From: Xiphydria camelus
Lineage: Eukaryota > Arthropoda > Insecta > Hymenoptera > Xiphydriidae
Length of the DNA stretch: 64,000 bases
NCBI GenBank assembly: GCA_963678675.1
Contig: OY783195.1
Coordinates: 13,986,505-14,050,504, forward strand
Reading direction: 5' to 3'
The translations under genes and the position numbers were made by a program. Below are positions 18,147 through 29,124 of this stretch, one piece after another. The notes below the pieces were generated by a model, which did no database searches, was not told the origin of the DNA, and saw nothing but the letters and a program-made list of their open reading frames with translations. Every line of letters starts with the position of its first letter. Position 1 is the stretch's first letter.

Positions 18147-21023
18147 TTAACTACGGTTTCTATCCGCATTCAGTAGCCACTGTTGAGCTTTACTCTTAAA
18201 GGAGCCGAGTGAGGGAGCCTCGAGAACTTCCCTAGGGAAGGCATTCCACACGTAGGGGGCAGCAACGGCAAAGGAGGCTTTGTAAGAGTCGGTCCGATGA
18301 GGAGGAGTAGTTAGTGTAAGGGCATGTGTAGAACAGCTGGTAGCTCGTGTGGTGTAGTAAAAGAGCAAATCGGCTAGGAATTCAGGTTGCCTCGTGTTGA
18401 GAACCTTGTAAGTGAGAATTGCCAGGTGTAGTTTGCGCCGATTTTCAACTGACAGCCAGCCAAGCTTGATTCTGTAGGAGCTGATTGAGGTATCGCGTGG
18501 CAGTCCAAAGATGTAGCGAATACCACGGTTTACGAGTCGTTGTAGCTTGAGGTCAAGGGTGGCTCCACAGCCATTAAGAACAATTGAGCAGTATTCTAAA
18601 TGAGGTAAAATCAGAGAGTTAATCAAAGTTTTCCGTAGGTCTGTATTGGTATATGGCCTCATTTGTTGCAGTTGGTAGAAGGCTCGGTTGACTTTGGAGG
18701 TGACATGTTGAACGTGCTCTTTGAAAGTGAGTTTGGAGTCGATGATAATACCGAGGTTTTTGACAGAGTCAACAAAGGGTATACGCTCAGAGTTGCAACC
18801 TAATGGTGGAAGATCCGAGGATTTAAGCAAGTTAATGAATCGCTTATTTCCAAGAATAATCGCTTTGGTTTTGTTGATGTTGAGGTTCAGCGAGTTGTCA
18901 CTAGCCCATCGTTTAATTCTGTCGATGTCCTCGTTGAGACTCATGATACAACTGTCAATCTCTTCAGGGGGACAGCTCCGATAGATTTGTAGATCATCCG
19001 CGTAAATTAGCCTCTTTGCATTTTTGATGACTGACCCAATGTCATTAATGAAGATAGAAAAAAGCAGCGGACCTAGAACTGAGCCCTGCGGAACTCCAGT
19101 GTTGGTGACCTGCCAGCCAGTGAGAGTGCCATCAGATTTTTTAATTGCCTGCCATCGTCCCTCCAGATACGACGCGAACCATCGGACAGTGTCGTCAGCA
19201 AAGCCCAGACGCTTAAGTTTGAGTAATAGCAAACCATGCGAGACTGTGTCGAAGGCCTTGGAAAAGTCGAACAGTACCAGTACCATGACTTGCCTCTTGT
19301 CCATACTGTGTCTGATGTCGTTGACAAGTTTAACCAAGGCCGTTTGGGTGCTATGACCAGCGCGGAAACCACACTGGAACGGATCTAAGAGGTCGTGTAG
19401 ATTGATATATGCGATCACTTGGTTGTAGATTAGTCTTTCAAAGACCTTACTCAGTATGGGCAGCAGCGAGATGGGTCGATAGTCATTAGTTGTCGATGGG
19501 GCTGGGACTTTGTTGATCGGTAGGATGATAGATTTCTTCCAGGCACTGGGAAAGCAACTCTCACTGATCGAACGGTTGAGGATGGCCAGGCAGAAGGCAG
19601 TTGTAATGTTGCCCAAGCTGCGGATGAGTTTAAGATTGATTCCGTCAACACCTTGTGCGTTTGAGTGCAGATTGTTAATAGCTTTAGTTATTTCGCCATT
19701 GGTGACGTTGACAAACACCAGTGGTGGACGCTGCATCAGCGCGTTCGGAACATCGGCCAGTTCCGCAGCACTCACATAAGAAGTCGAAGAAGTGGAAATG
19801 GAAGCAAAGCGGGAGTTGAGTGTTTCGGCGTCAACGGCAAGCGGATGGGTGATACGCGGTTTGATAAGTCCAAGGTTTCTTAACTCCTGCCAAGTTTGTG
19901 TATGGGAGAGGCCCTGCAAACGTGACTTGAAGAAGCCGATTCGAACCTCAGTGAATTCCTCGAGCCACTTTTTACGTTCATGCCGATATGAAGCTAGGTC
20001 ACTCTCACGACGATTGCGCCTCCAACGCCGATAGATGGTCCGAACTGCTCTCTCCGAGGACTTCAACGCGGGTGTCAGCCATGGTGCACGGCTGGTGGAG
20101 TTGATCCGGATCTTAGAGATGGGAGCAGCGCGATCGACTGCGGCAAAGAAATGCTGATGGACGGTGTCCAGAGCTTCGTCTATAGACGCGGCTTCATCAA
20201 CTAAAGCGGGCCAGTCGATGTTGTTGAGTTCGCTTTCAGCATCTTGAATATTACCCATTCGACGAGTAGTGATAAACTTAGTGACCGGACGGATCCGAAG
20301 TGTTTCAATCTCCACGTAGATGACGTGGTGCCCGGCACCCAGTGGGAAATCAGACTTGCCAAAACTCGCAATCACGTCTGATTCATCAACCAGACAGAGA
20401 TCGAGCCAGGTGGAGAAGGACTCAGTCACATGGGTGAAGCCGTGGTTGACTAATTTAAGTGAGAGATCTTTCGTCAGAGTTCTGATGTACTGAGCGTCTC
20501 CGTTGTTGGATAGTTGATCCGCATTGAAGTCTCCCATGATGATTTTATGACTGCGCCCATCCATGGCATCGGCAATTTCGAGCCCTAGGTCTCGAGGTCC
20601 GGTAAACGGAGCATGCGGAGGACGGTATACAACAGCTACAAATATGAGTTCAGTCTTCGGCCCTCCAACATCGCAGCAAATAAATTCCGGAACACCAGGT
20701 TTACCAGACCAGGATGTATCGGACTTAGAGATGACTTTAAAGGTCAGTGATTCATGAACGTAGAGCCCGACACCACCGCCGTTGACATTTCTGTCATTCC
20801 GTACAAAGTTATAGCCAGGGAGGGCAACGACCGCGGAGGGAATTGCGTCACTCAGCCAGATTTCCGTGACGGCAATAATCAGGCAATCAGGGTTGGAGTC
20901 AATGTAAAACTTCAACACGTCAAGATGGGCACGAAGAGAATTTGTATTAAGACAGCAGGCCTTGAAGTTACTTGATTGAGCTGTATTAGCAGGTTGACGA
21001 GTGATTAGGTTGGAGTCGGAGAG
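18147..21023 (-). CDS. LINE-1 ORF2: AP endonuclease-reverse transcriptase
   Basis: An open frame of at least 923 residues from a GTG at 20918 continues 35 more codons upstream to the ORF1 stop with no ATG. The endonuclease has AVTEIWL (catalytic Glu), GDFNAD and GAGHH motifs within the first ~220 residues. The RT has NDYRPISLLP, FDFSKAFDTVS, GVPQGSVLGPLLFSIFINDI and YADD (about residue 638). The protein nicks target DNA and primes cDNA synthesis there. No frameshift is visible. The natural start lies before 20918 because residues typical of the endonuclease N-terminus (CLNTNSLRAHLD) are encoded upstream, in frame with ORF1. Confidence 0.9.
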   Translation of the reverse strand, partial: LSDSNLITRQPANTAQSSNFKACCLNTNSLRAHLDVLKFYIDSNPDCLIIAVTEIWLSDAIPSAVVALPGYNFVRNDRNVNGGGVGLYVHESLTFKVISKSDTSWSGKPGVPEFICCDVGGPKTELIFVAVVYRPPHAPFTGPRDLGLEIADAMDGRSHKIIMGDFNADQLSNNGDAQYIRTLTKDLSLKLVNHGFTHVTESFSTWLDLCLVDESDVIASFGKSDFPLGAGHHVIYVEIETLRIRPVTKFITTRRMGNIQDAESELNNIDWPALVDEAASIDEALDTVHQHFFAAVDRAAPISKIRINSTSRAPWLTPALKSSERAVRTIYRRWRRNRRESDLASYRHERKKWLEEFTEVRIGFFKSRLQGLSHTQTWQELRNLGLIKPRITHPLAVDAETLNSRFASISTSSTSYVSAAELADVPNALMQRPPLVFVNVTNGEITKAINNLHSNAQGVDGINLKLIRSLGNITTAFCLAILNRSISESCFPSAWKKSIILPINKVPAPSTTNDYRPISLLPILSKVFERLIYNQVIAYINLHDLLDPFQCGFRAGHSTQTALVKLVNDIRHSMDKRQVMVLVLFDFSKAFDTVSHGLLLLKLKRLGFADDTVRWFASYLEGRWQAIKKSDGTLTGWQVTNTGVPQGSVLGPLLFSIFINDIGSVIKNAKRLIYADDLQIYRSCPPEEIDSCIMSLNEDIDRIKRWASDNSLNLNINKTKAIILGNKRFINLLKSSDLPPLGCNSERIPFVDSVKNLGIIIDSKLTFKEHVQHVTSKVNRAFYQLQQMRPYTNTDLRKTLINSLILPHLEYCSIVLNGCGATLDLKLQRLVNRGIRYIFGLPRDTSISSYRIKLGWLSVENRRKLHLAILTYKVLNTRQPEFLADLLFYYTTRATSCSTHALTLTTPPHRTDSYKASFAVAAPYVWNAFPREVLEAPSLGSFKSKAQQWLLNADRNRS

Positions 21024-22058
21024 TCAATTGGAGCGAGAAGTATACAAGTTGCTGACCTTCGGTATGTCGTCTTTATTTGTGATGGTATGAATGAGCCCAC
21101 CGTCCGCGTACTTGGTCATAACCATACCTGACGAGGACCACACATACTTAAAGCCAGCCGATCTCAGTGTCGATTTAGCCTCAGTAAAAAGACGAAAAAC
21201 GTGTCCGGGTAACATCTCATTGACATAGATAGTGGGGTCTGCGGCGTCCACGGGAGAGATGAAGCAGCTTTGCCCGGTCATAGAGTCAATGACTTTGGCA
21301 TATTTTAGTGCGCCAAATTTCCGTTTGGCAGAGATGATCTTTCTTACTGCACTAGGGTCTTTGCATACCACGGCAAACGAGATTTTGGCTGGGCTTTTAG
21401 CTCCACCAGGAGTAGCAGCTGTAGCGGGTGTACCTGAAGTAGCATCTGTGGCAACTGAAGCTTTACACAGCAGTCTAGCGCCGGTAAAATCATCAGCCAC
21501 CAGCTCCACTTTCAGTAGGCTAATTATACCGAGAAAGAATCGGAAAGCAATCTCGGGTGTCAGTCCGTTTGCAGGAATACCAGAAATAACAAGTTCAGTG
21601 TTATTAGCTTGTCTAGCCAGAGTACGTTGCGATAGGAGGGTGCCAATGTTGGTAGCAGCAGTAATCCGCTCGATCGAGCAGTTGACGTCAGTCGGGTTAG
21701 CCTCAGGAGTGCTGGCAGACGTGAGAGTATCCATTCTGGCTTCTAGCTTGCTCAACGCGTGCTTAAGGTCGACATTCTCCTGCGAGAGTCTGGCCGTTGT
21801 TGCCTTGAGAGCGCCTATTTCACAGCAGACCATATCCAGCTTAGAGTCCATGGATGGCAAATCAGTATTGAGCTTATTTTCGATCCGTCGCAAGCTTGCC
21901 ATTAGCTCTGAATCTGCGTCACGTCCAGGTTTAGATGGTCAGTTATCAGCGTCACTCGTAGAAGGGCTCTTGAGAATATTTGTACTTGTTGATCGAGTTG
22001 ATCTGGTGGATTTAGTAGGTCCAGAGGATCTAGTTGCGCATTGCGAACGAGCATCCAT
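21024..22058 (-). CDS. LINE-1 ORF1: coiled-coil/RRM-like nucleic-acid-binding protein
   Basis: The start matching the second LINE's ORF1 is ATG at 22058. A TGA at 21939-21941 interrupts after ~39 codons, and the frame reopens at ATG 21902 (292 residues). The N-terminal part predicts a coiled coil (ENKLNTDLPSMDSKLDMV onward). The C-terminal half, with ELVVSGIPANGL and SFAVVCKDPSAVRKIISAKR, looks like the RRM-like core of LINE ORF1 proteins, which bind element RNA. It ends at TGA 21024-21026, and ORF2 follows in the same frame. Confidence 0.8.
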
Positions 22059-22440
22059 GATATATATGGGGGCAATGGCTTTACCAGTAGAGGTCAGTGA
22101 GACTGCAGAATGAATGCTTAGTCCACAAGATGGCGTTGATCCGCAGTGAAGACGTCGAGCGCTCCGTTACCGACTGAGCGAACCGTTACCGAATATAGCA
22201 CAAGCGATCTAACCTCACTTCCAGCGACAAGAAATAATATAAGCCGTTTTAAGAGAATTCAAGCGGCTAGTCCAGCATTCAGTTTAATTAGTCAACAGTT
22301 TGCAACTTAAGGCATGCAAATGAATCAGGAGTAGTAATGCCCGTGGGCAAAGATAGCGGTAATTTCCGTATTGGAGCAGAGAGAAAAACAGTACAACCAG
22401 TCTTACTCACGCGAGAGAGAAGAGAGAGGTCTTAAAAGAG

Positions 22441-22921
22441 AGTATGGCGATAGGTCCGCTGGACCGACTGGACCTATATACGCGACTAACCGCGGGTTAA
22501 CCAGTCTGTTCTCTGCCTTCTCTCGACGATTCTATATGGTTTGGTTATTTTGAGGACTTTCGATTCATTGTAATGTGTACTATGAGGACTTAAAATATAA
22601 GTGTCCCCAAAGTAACCGTTATATTTACAAAAACTCAGAATTTTATGATTTTATAAACGTGTAATACATATGGACATATGGATAATTTAAAATTCGACAA
22701 TACGATATATTCTGTAGGTATTCCTGAAAGAGTAAAACAAGATATAATAATTGTCTCCTACGACTTAATTTGAATTGGTATTGTGACTGAATAAGCATTA
22801 TATAATATAAAAACCGATTGTAACGTGTATTTCAAGGACATGTCCTCAAAGTAATCGTTTCTTAGAAATAGAGAGATATTTCTGGGCTTTGACAATTTTA
22901 CATCGAACTAACTATCTTATT
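22441..22921 (+). repeat. Direct repeat D' (copy of 11424-11775 plus 13244-13368)
   Basis: Starts AGTATGGCGATAGG and ends at ATCTTATTTG, the same two breakpoints as D. It contains the uninterrupted target of Helitron-1. It includes several GGTTATTTTGAGGAC/GTCCCCAAAGTAACC motifs of the iteron family. Confidence 0.85.
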
Positions 22922-23185
22922 TGATATATGTATATTGGTATTATGTATCAATTGAAATGAAAATAGACTTATATATAAAATGTCCCCATAGTAGCCATAT
23001 CCTAAAATACGAAATGTCCCCATAGGGTCCGTTATATATTTAGTCCTCATAGTCACCGTTTTTTATGAAAATCTAAATATATCAAAATTATTAAAATATT
23101 AGATCCTCTAATTGTTTCTTTTCAATATATATCGTCTTTTGCAGTCATTTTCACAGATAATATGAGCTGTCCCCGAAGTAACCCT
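22540..23185. repeat. Right iteron cluster, GTCCCCGAAGTAAC motif
   Basis: Eight or so copies of the motif seen at 7965-8215, mostly in the opposite orientation, ending with CTGTCCCCGAAGTAACCC at about 23168. With the left cluster it outlines a ~15-kb unit. Terminal repeats beyond the motifs are only loosely alike (GTAC near both ends). Confidence 0.6.
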
Positions 23186-23189
23186 TGTA

Positions 23190-23515
23190 CGTATATATAT
23201 ATAATATATAAGTGATATACAGTAAGTTAAGTAAGTGCGTGTAAAGCTATTTCATACTATATATATATATAATATATAATTTAATTATCGAAGGAAAAAC
23301 ATGTTTTTTCCATTCAATTATAATTTATTATTTATACAAGAACATTTAATAAAAGACAGATTTGAACATTCACATTTCTTTTTTGCAAGAGTCAAGGGGA
23401 AACAAACCTCATTAACATTAACAATAACGGCCGTTCATCCGTGAGTGTTGACGCAAACCAAGCATATCTAATCATACCAGAAAAAATAGGAGGAGGAGGA
23501 AATAATTTTTTAAAT
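23190..23515. other. AT-rich spacer with TA-repeat runs
   Basis: TATATATA runs at about 23195-23275; otherwise no gene or element recognised. Confidence 0.35.
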
Positions 23516-23517
23516 TC

Positions 23518-24000
23518 TCCAGTGGCGTAAATACTGGGGGCCGGTACCCCATGTTCCCCCTCCCAATTTTCGGCGCCACTGGATATTTTACAAAGAAAAT
23601 CGAATTTTTTGATTCCCTGTTTAATTCCGTCTACTATTCAACGGAACAGTAAGAAACTTGAATATTTACCAGAAATTAGGTACACACACTACCAAATAGA
23701 TACAAAAAGTGACAAATGTATAAAAAATGTCATAATAAAAATGATTGAGGGTCACTTGATCGTTAATTTTTTAGTCCGATCGGCAAGAAAGGCTTGCTCG
23801 ATTTTTTTTAATTCAACGCAGCTTTTAAGCTTGGCTTTAGACGTGTTTGCAATCTTACAAATCCAAATAAATATCTCAAAAACGAAGCCATAAATCAAAA
23901 ATTTGCAAGGGCAATTTTTTTCTAAATTAAACGGGGAATCCAAAGATTCAATTTACTTTGTAAAATATCCAGTGGCGCCAAAGATTGGGAGGGGGAAAAG
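23518..24000. mobile_element. TIR element with CAGTGGCG ends, probable MITE
   Basis: 'CAATTTTCGGCGCCACTGGA' near 23567 and 'CCAGTGGCGCCAAAGATTGG' near 23970 are inverted, flanked by TATTTTAC and its complement. A further CCAGTGGCG lies at 23519. CAGTGGCG is a common start of insect hAT-like non-autonomous elements. No target duplication was clear. The ~95-codon frames inside show no domain. Confidence 0.45.
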
Positions 24001-24009
24001 GGGGTGCCT

Positions 24010-24215
24010 AAGGCCGCTGTCTCACGGGTCGGTAAGCTTCGAGCAAAAACCGCGCTCGGTATGCGTGCAGCATACCGACTGGTTGTTGCTCTAGGTATAC
24101 ATTTTGTATCAATGCTCGCACACGGGTCGGTGTGGCGTCGGCGCGAAGCGGTTTGTACTCGGTATGTTGCGTGCAACATCATCAATCAGTCGCGTCTCGA
24201 CATTTGCAGGCTGTA
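24010..24215. repeat. Repeat with CGCTGT-TCACGGGTCGGT end, related to 35850-35935
   Basis: CCGCTGTCTCACGGGTCGGT at 24016 corresponds in inverse to ACCGACCCGTGACACAGCG at about 35863. A second CACACGGGTCGGTGTGG with a GGCGCGAAGCGG continuation lies at 24120. These are likely ends of one dispersed TIR family. Confidence 0.45.
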
Positions 24216-24487
24216 AGCATCTAGGCAGTCGGGCTTTCCCGGTGGAACCTCCCGTTGGGGTGTAAAAAGGACGGTCTACACTCCCTCACATGTTTGTATT
24301 TTGTCTGCTTATCAATGGCTTAAGGGGTAAGGCCACCATGCAACTTTTAAAAAATCGATTTTTTTATTAGCTTAAAACCTTCCTTAAACTCTCAAGAATA
24401 AGAAAAAAAAAGGTCTCGTGGTCAGAAAAAATATCGAACCGGTCATTTACGTCAGTTTGCCGAGGCGCCTCGCGGCGCGTCAAATGC

Positions 24488-24974
24488 ATGTTGGGGCTTA
24501 TTGTCAATACATCAAGTACTTTTTCACACGAACCGGCTCTGTCGAAAACAGTTTTCGAAGCTATCAAGCCTATCTATGAAAAGTTGAGCAGCGACGACCT
24601 TCTAAATCGATACTTAGGTGGTTTCACTCAAAATAGTAATGAAAGTTTAAACGCAACGCGCGGTGTGGTCAATGGTCCCAAAATCTACGTCAAGCGGAAA
24701 AACTATTAATATTGCTGGGAATCTTGCCGTATGCACTTTCAACGATGGAATTTGCAGTGTAATGCAAGTTATACGACAGTTGGACATGACAGTTGGAAGC
24801 AATTGTTACAATTTCTGCGTTGAGGCGGACGAACTCCGTATCGAGTTTTCGAATCGATCGCTGACTGAGGCTGCAAAAACAGCTCGAATTACATCAAAAT
24901 GGTCCAGAAAAGAAGAAGAAGAATTCAACGTCAATATAGAAGGCCAACTATACGGTGCAGGCATCGCGGATTAA
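24488..24974 (+). pseudogene. Mutator-like transposase-domain fragment
   Basis: Two overlapping frames give one continuous protein family match. The first, to about 24655, has KLSSDDLLNRYLGGFTQNSN and ESLNAT. The second, from about 24660, has STSSGK, LAVCTFNDG, MTVGSNCYNFC and RKEEEEFNVNIEGQLYGAGI before a TAA. I recognise these as the C-terminal part of the 'Mutator-like transposase domain' proteins widespread in arthropod genomes. At least one frameshift near 24655-24665 and the missing N-terminal two thirds make it non-functional. It lies just inside the left end of the TIR. Confidence 0.7.
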
Positions 24975-24979
24975 AGGTA

Positions 24980-25885
24980 TACTATAATTTTTGGTCATAA
25001 AATGTTACTTCAAACTTTAAACGCATTTTTCTCAGGACACCATGTTCAAAATCGAGCGAACCGCTAGCGGCTACAAATCTTTATCGATTGCCTTCAAAGG
25101 GCCTAGCGGAATAAGCATGTGAAATCTGCCCCCACGTGTATCACAGCACCAAATTTATATGATCGATAGGCATCTATGAGAAACTAAATCTTCTAAATTT
25201 TTAGACCCCTAATCGCTATAGGGGGGGAGTTATGAGGGGGGGAAGTAAAATCGAAAAACAGCTTTTTCTCCGGAACGGCTCGACCGAATTTCATGAAAAA
25301 AATATACGTTACTCTTCCTGAAGAGTCAATTCCAAAAAAAATATCTTGAATTTTTTTTTTGAAAATTCGCCCGAAAAAAAATTTATGAAGTTTTTAAACA
25401 ATTTTTTTTATGTTATAATTAATCGGAACCACTCCAATTCTTTTCTTATTTTTTTTCTTTGGAATGTCCTTAATAACATAATTTTTCCAATTTCATCGGA
25501 AGTGTACCCCACTGAAAAATATTAACAAATGTACACGGCTCATCACCTACCTTCTATATATATATATATGTATATGATATACACTGTACACTCACTACAA
25601 AGGAATTTTTCCACTTTTATGATAATTCGGCACATGATAATTGTTAATTTTTTGGAACAGTCTTTCAATGGTATTATTTATTTATCTATTATTATTTCTC
25701 AATGCTTCCTTTACTATGAACGAGCTCGCATCTCACGATACGGGGTGCTTCATTTCTGTAAGTCTTCTGGCCTCTCACTTATAAATACTTACATACAGTT
25801 AAAAATACTCGATGAAAAAACAATTCTGTCGTTTATTATTCACTTTAAGTATTTCACTGGATGTCATCAAACATTACTGCTATCT
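24980..25885. other. Non-coding interior of the composite
   Basis: Repeat-like text (CTCCGGAACGGCTCGACCG and long A/T runs) typical of old transposon interiors. The ORF at 25529-25939 is AT-rich without a domain. Confidence 0.4.
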
Positions 25886-25889
25886 AAAC

Positions 25890-26315
25890 ATGCCGAAGTT
25901 GCGAAAAATACTAATATGTACTGGATGCAACGCAACTGATTTGAAACGAATTCTAGGCAGAAAAAAAATGATCATTAATGCTACTGAAGCAGAAACTTAT
26001 GCTGCTGTACTTGGTAGGCAGGTGAAGGTGAACGATATGTTATGTAATAAATGTCGAATTTCTATTTACAAGAAACAGGAAAAAAAGAACTCAGATTCAG
26101 AAAGCGTATCATCGTCTGATGGATCGGTATTCGAAGTAACGCTTAAAACAAATGAAACTGAGGAGTACGTTGAAATTCCGATTGAAAGAACGGTTGCTAC
26201 TCATAAATATTGTTGTTTATGTTTTTCCACAAACAATATCACTGTAGTTCCTGACGAAGCACGAATGCAATGTTACAGAAAGAAAAAAAGGTGTGAGTGC
26301 TGTTGTACATCATAA
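25890..26315 (+). CDS. Cys-rich, probable zinc-binding transposon-associated ORF
   Basis: From ATG 25890 the frame encodes ~141 residues. ICTGCNATD is near the start and MLCNKCRI near residue 50, a zf-AD-like CxxC...CxxC spacing. An acidic Ser-rich linker follows, then KYCCLCFSTNN and a CECCCTS end. Similar Cys-containing modules precede DDE domains in some insect transposon proteins, so this is probably an N-terminal module that lost its catalytic part. The frame ends abruptly at 26315, before the pogo-type frame begins. Function unknown. Confidence 0.35.
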   Translation: MPKLRKILICTGCNATDLKRILGRKKMIINATEAETYAAVLGRQVKVNDMLCNKCRISIYKKQEKKNSDSESVSSSDGSVFEVTLKTNETEEYVEIPIERTVATHKYCCLCFSTNNITVVPDEARMQCYRKKKRCECCCTS

Positions 26316-26488
26316 ATATAAGAGAAAATATAAGCTCCGAGCTCTTGGAAAATACCAAGCTTTGAAAGCAGTTTAAATAACTGTAAATGCTTGTAATTCG
26401 TCTCCGTGTACAATTTATGAAATTTATAATTCTACGTTGTTCCAGTTATCATTTGGAAGCTGTTTCGATTGGCTATTTACCAAAAGAT

Positions 26489-28527
26489 ATGCCTCGCAGT
26501 AAGAAAGGAATGAAAAGAATTCGGCCAAATAAAGAAAAACTGAAAAGTGCTATAAAATTAATAACAGAAGAAAGATTAACATTATATGGTGCGGTGAAAC
26601 ATACTGGATTATCTAAAACCACACTTGAAAGACATTTAGAGCATTTTATAAAAACTGGTGAGGAAGATGGTACCCTACAAAAAAATAATGCCGTGAAGAA
26701 AGTTTTCAATGGGGAAGAAGAAGATATGCTGTTGGAGTACATAAAAAAGGCAGCGCTTTTGCAATATGGCCTCACATTAAAAAATGTGCGTGAATTGGCA
26801 TATAAATTTGCTAAGGTAAATAATAAAAAATATCCTTCCAGCTGGGATAAAAATCAAACGGCTGGCGAATATTGGTTACGTCTCTTTCGAGCCAAATTCA
26901 AAAATGAGATATCACTTCGAAAACCCGAAGCGACAAGCTTAGCACGATCGACTGCATTTAATAGAACTAATGTTGGATTAACATTTCAAACTTACAAAGC
27001 AGCTTTTGTCTAAATGTACTTCCCTGCCAGCTGTAAACATATGGAACTGTGACGAGACCGGATTATCGACGGTCCATGTTCCACCAAAAATCTTAGCTGT
27101 AAAAGGCACGAAGCAAGTTGGAACCATGACAAACGCCGAAAGGGGCACGAATATTACGATGATTGCTGCAATAAACGCTGGAGGTGGTCTTATCCCACCC
27201 ATGCTTATTTTTCCACGCGTCAATTTCAAAGATTTTATGATAACTGGAGCTCCATCGGGAACAATTGGTGGTGCAAACCCATCTGGATGGTCGAATGAAA
27301 CATTATTTACAACATTTTTTAAGCATTTTCTCCAATATGTCAAGCTATCGAAAGATTTACCTTGCATTTTACTGATGGACAATCACGAAAGCTACATTTC
27401 CATACCTGTGATCCAATTAGCAAAGGATAATGGAGTGATTTTGGTAACTTTCCATTCTCATACAAGTCACAAGATGCAACCATTGGATAGAACCGTATTT
27501 GGTCCGTTTAAAGCCTATTACAATACTGCAATGAACGAGTTTATGACGACTCCTGGAAATATTGGGAAACCAGGCACTATCTACGACATCGCACAGCTAG
27601 TAGGCAAAGCTTTTCCTTTAGCTTTTACACCATCTAATATAACTCGAGGGTTTCAAGTTACCGGATTTGTTCCTCTGAATGAAAATGTTTTCGAGGATTT
27701 TGAATTTCTACCATCTGACGTGACAGATCGCCCTTGTCCGACTACAACTACTGAAGACATTGTTCCTCGAGGTAATCCCCAAATCATTGATTTTGTTTCG
27801 TTGACTTCAACACCCCTTTTTCCCCAACGCGCTACGGATAACGAGCCCCAACCAATGCTTCCAACGTCAACTCCAAGCATTATTACTCCTTCCATGATTA
27901 AACCACACCCGAAAGCTAATCCAAGAAAGAATACTCGTAAGGGACGAGAAAAGGGTCAATCTCGTATATTGACAAATACCCCAGAGAAAACAAAAATTGA
28001 GGAAATGAAACAGGCCAAGTTACTGAAAAATAAAAAAGCGGTTTCATCCAAGAAATCCAAATATGACTGTAGAAAAGTTGCGGCAGTTAAAAAAAGTATT
28101 GATAAGTTTCGAATCTTCATCGGCAAATTCATCTGATTATTTTCCGTTGCAAGAATCTGATGATTCTAACAGTCCTTTCGAACTGTCAAAGAAAGGGGTC
28201 AATAAATATGAAGACACAAGCAATAATACATCTATATCAGGTACAGCTCGAGCATTGGGTGGTGATACGCACTATCAAGTAGGGAATTTCGTTATCTTCC
28301 TTTATGAAGGGGAATATTTCCCTGGAAAAATCTTCGAAGTAAGTAAAGAAGGGGCACAAATAAGTTCCATGCAGAAATCATTGAAGATGTGGAAATGGCC
28401 TGAGAGAACTGACTCAATCTTTTATTCTTGGGATGACATCGTACAGAAAATCCGCGCCCCTAAGACGTATCATTCTAAGAGAAATATCTACCAGGTTAAG
28501 GAAATGGCCAAGTTCTGGAACAACTAG
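26489..28527 (+). pseudogene. Pogo-type (Tc1/mariner superfamily) DDE transposase, frameshifted
   Basis: From ATG 26489 the protein has a psq-type helix-turn-helix (residues ~10-50, TLYGAVKHTGLSKTTLERHL) and a CENP-B-like middle region. The frame breaks near 26990-27005 and continues as WNCDETG (first Asp), LLMDNHESY (second Asp) and MQPLDRTVFGPFK (third Asp), the expected pogo DDE/D triad. A second break near 28090 precedes a ~145-residue C-terminal part rich in Ser/Asp with WDDIVQKI. All catalytic residues are present, but two frameshifts make it inactive. The element's right end lies at 29153. Confidence 0.85.
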
Positions 28528-28529
28528 GG

Positions 28530-29120
28530 GAACGACGTATTTGTAGTTTTCTATGGGAAGACTAATTTATTATTTTTTTAGTTGTGATTCTGATGATTAA
28601 TGCAAAAAAGTCGTGCAATTTTAGTTAATTTTCGAAAGTCTATTAAATTACGCTAACCTGCTTTACTTATAATTCATAAGACTTATTAGCTATATGTATT
28701 TTTAAATACTCGTTGATCTCTTTGAATATTTACCAAAGGTTATATATTAAATTAACTTTAATTAATCATTTATCATTACATAATTTAATAAAGAACTGAT
28801 TCCTTCGACACTAAATATTGTAATGAACGAAACAAATAAACAATTACAATTGCTTTGCAAGTGAAACATTCAGATACACCCGTTATTACTATGATTAACA
28901 TTTGGGTCCAAGGTACAACCGCTATAGGTCCGAGGTACATACCCCCTGTTGTACCTCGGACATAAATCTAAGTTTTTCTAAAATGCCTAGAAAATGTAGA
29001 AATAATGGCATTTATTTTTCGCAAAAAATCTATAATGTGTCTTAGAGATACTACAAACGACTAAGATGCAATTGATAAAGCTATCTATAACATGTAGTGC
29101 AAAAAAAAATAAATAGTGAA
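28530..29120. other. 3' non-coding region of the pogo element with GTCCGAGGTAC repeats
   Basis: GTCC(G/A)AGGTAC occurs at about 28913, 28938 and 29126, and its complement at 28969, resembling subterminal repeats. No gene is seen. Confidence 0.5.
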
Positions 29121-29124
29121 AATA

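Larger units (their letters stand above)
17585..22412 (-). mobile_element. LINE-1: full-length non-LTR retrotransposon (CR1/L2/Jockey group)
   Basis: The minus-strand element has a 5' untranslated leader (about 22059-22412), ORF1, ORF2 and a ~560-bp 3' region. It ends in a (TCAA)n microsatellite at 17585-17603 rather than poly-A. Its target lies in the right palindrome arm: GAAAAG before it and AGAGAGGTC after it together match the uninterrupted left arm at 8329-8345. ORF2 is intact. Exact clade needs a tree; RT sequence and microsatellite tail favour the CR1/L2 group. Confidence 0.85.

Noticed and set aside
21232..22113. 293-codon plus-strand frame
   Set aside because: Antisense of LINE-1 ORF1; no independent motif, start context or splice signal.
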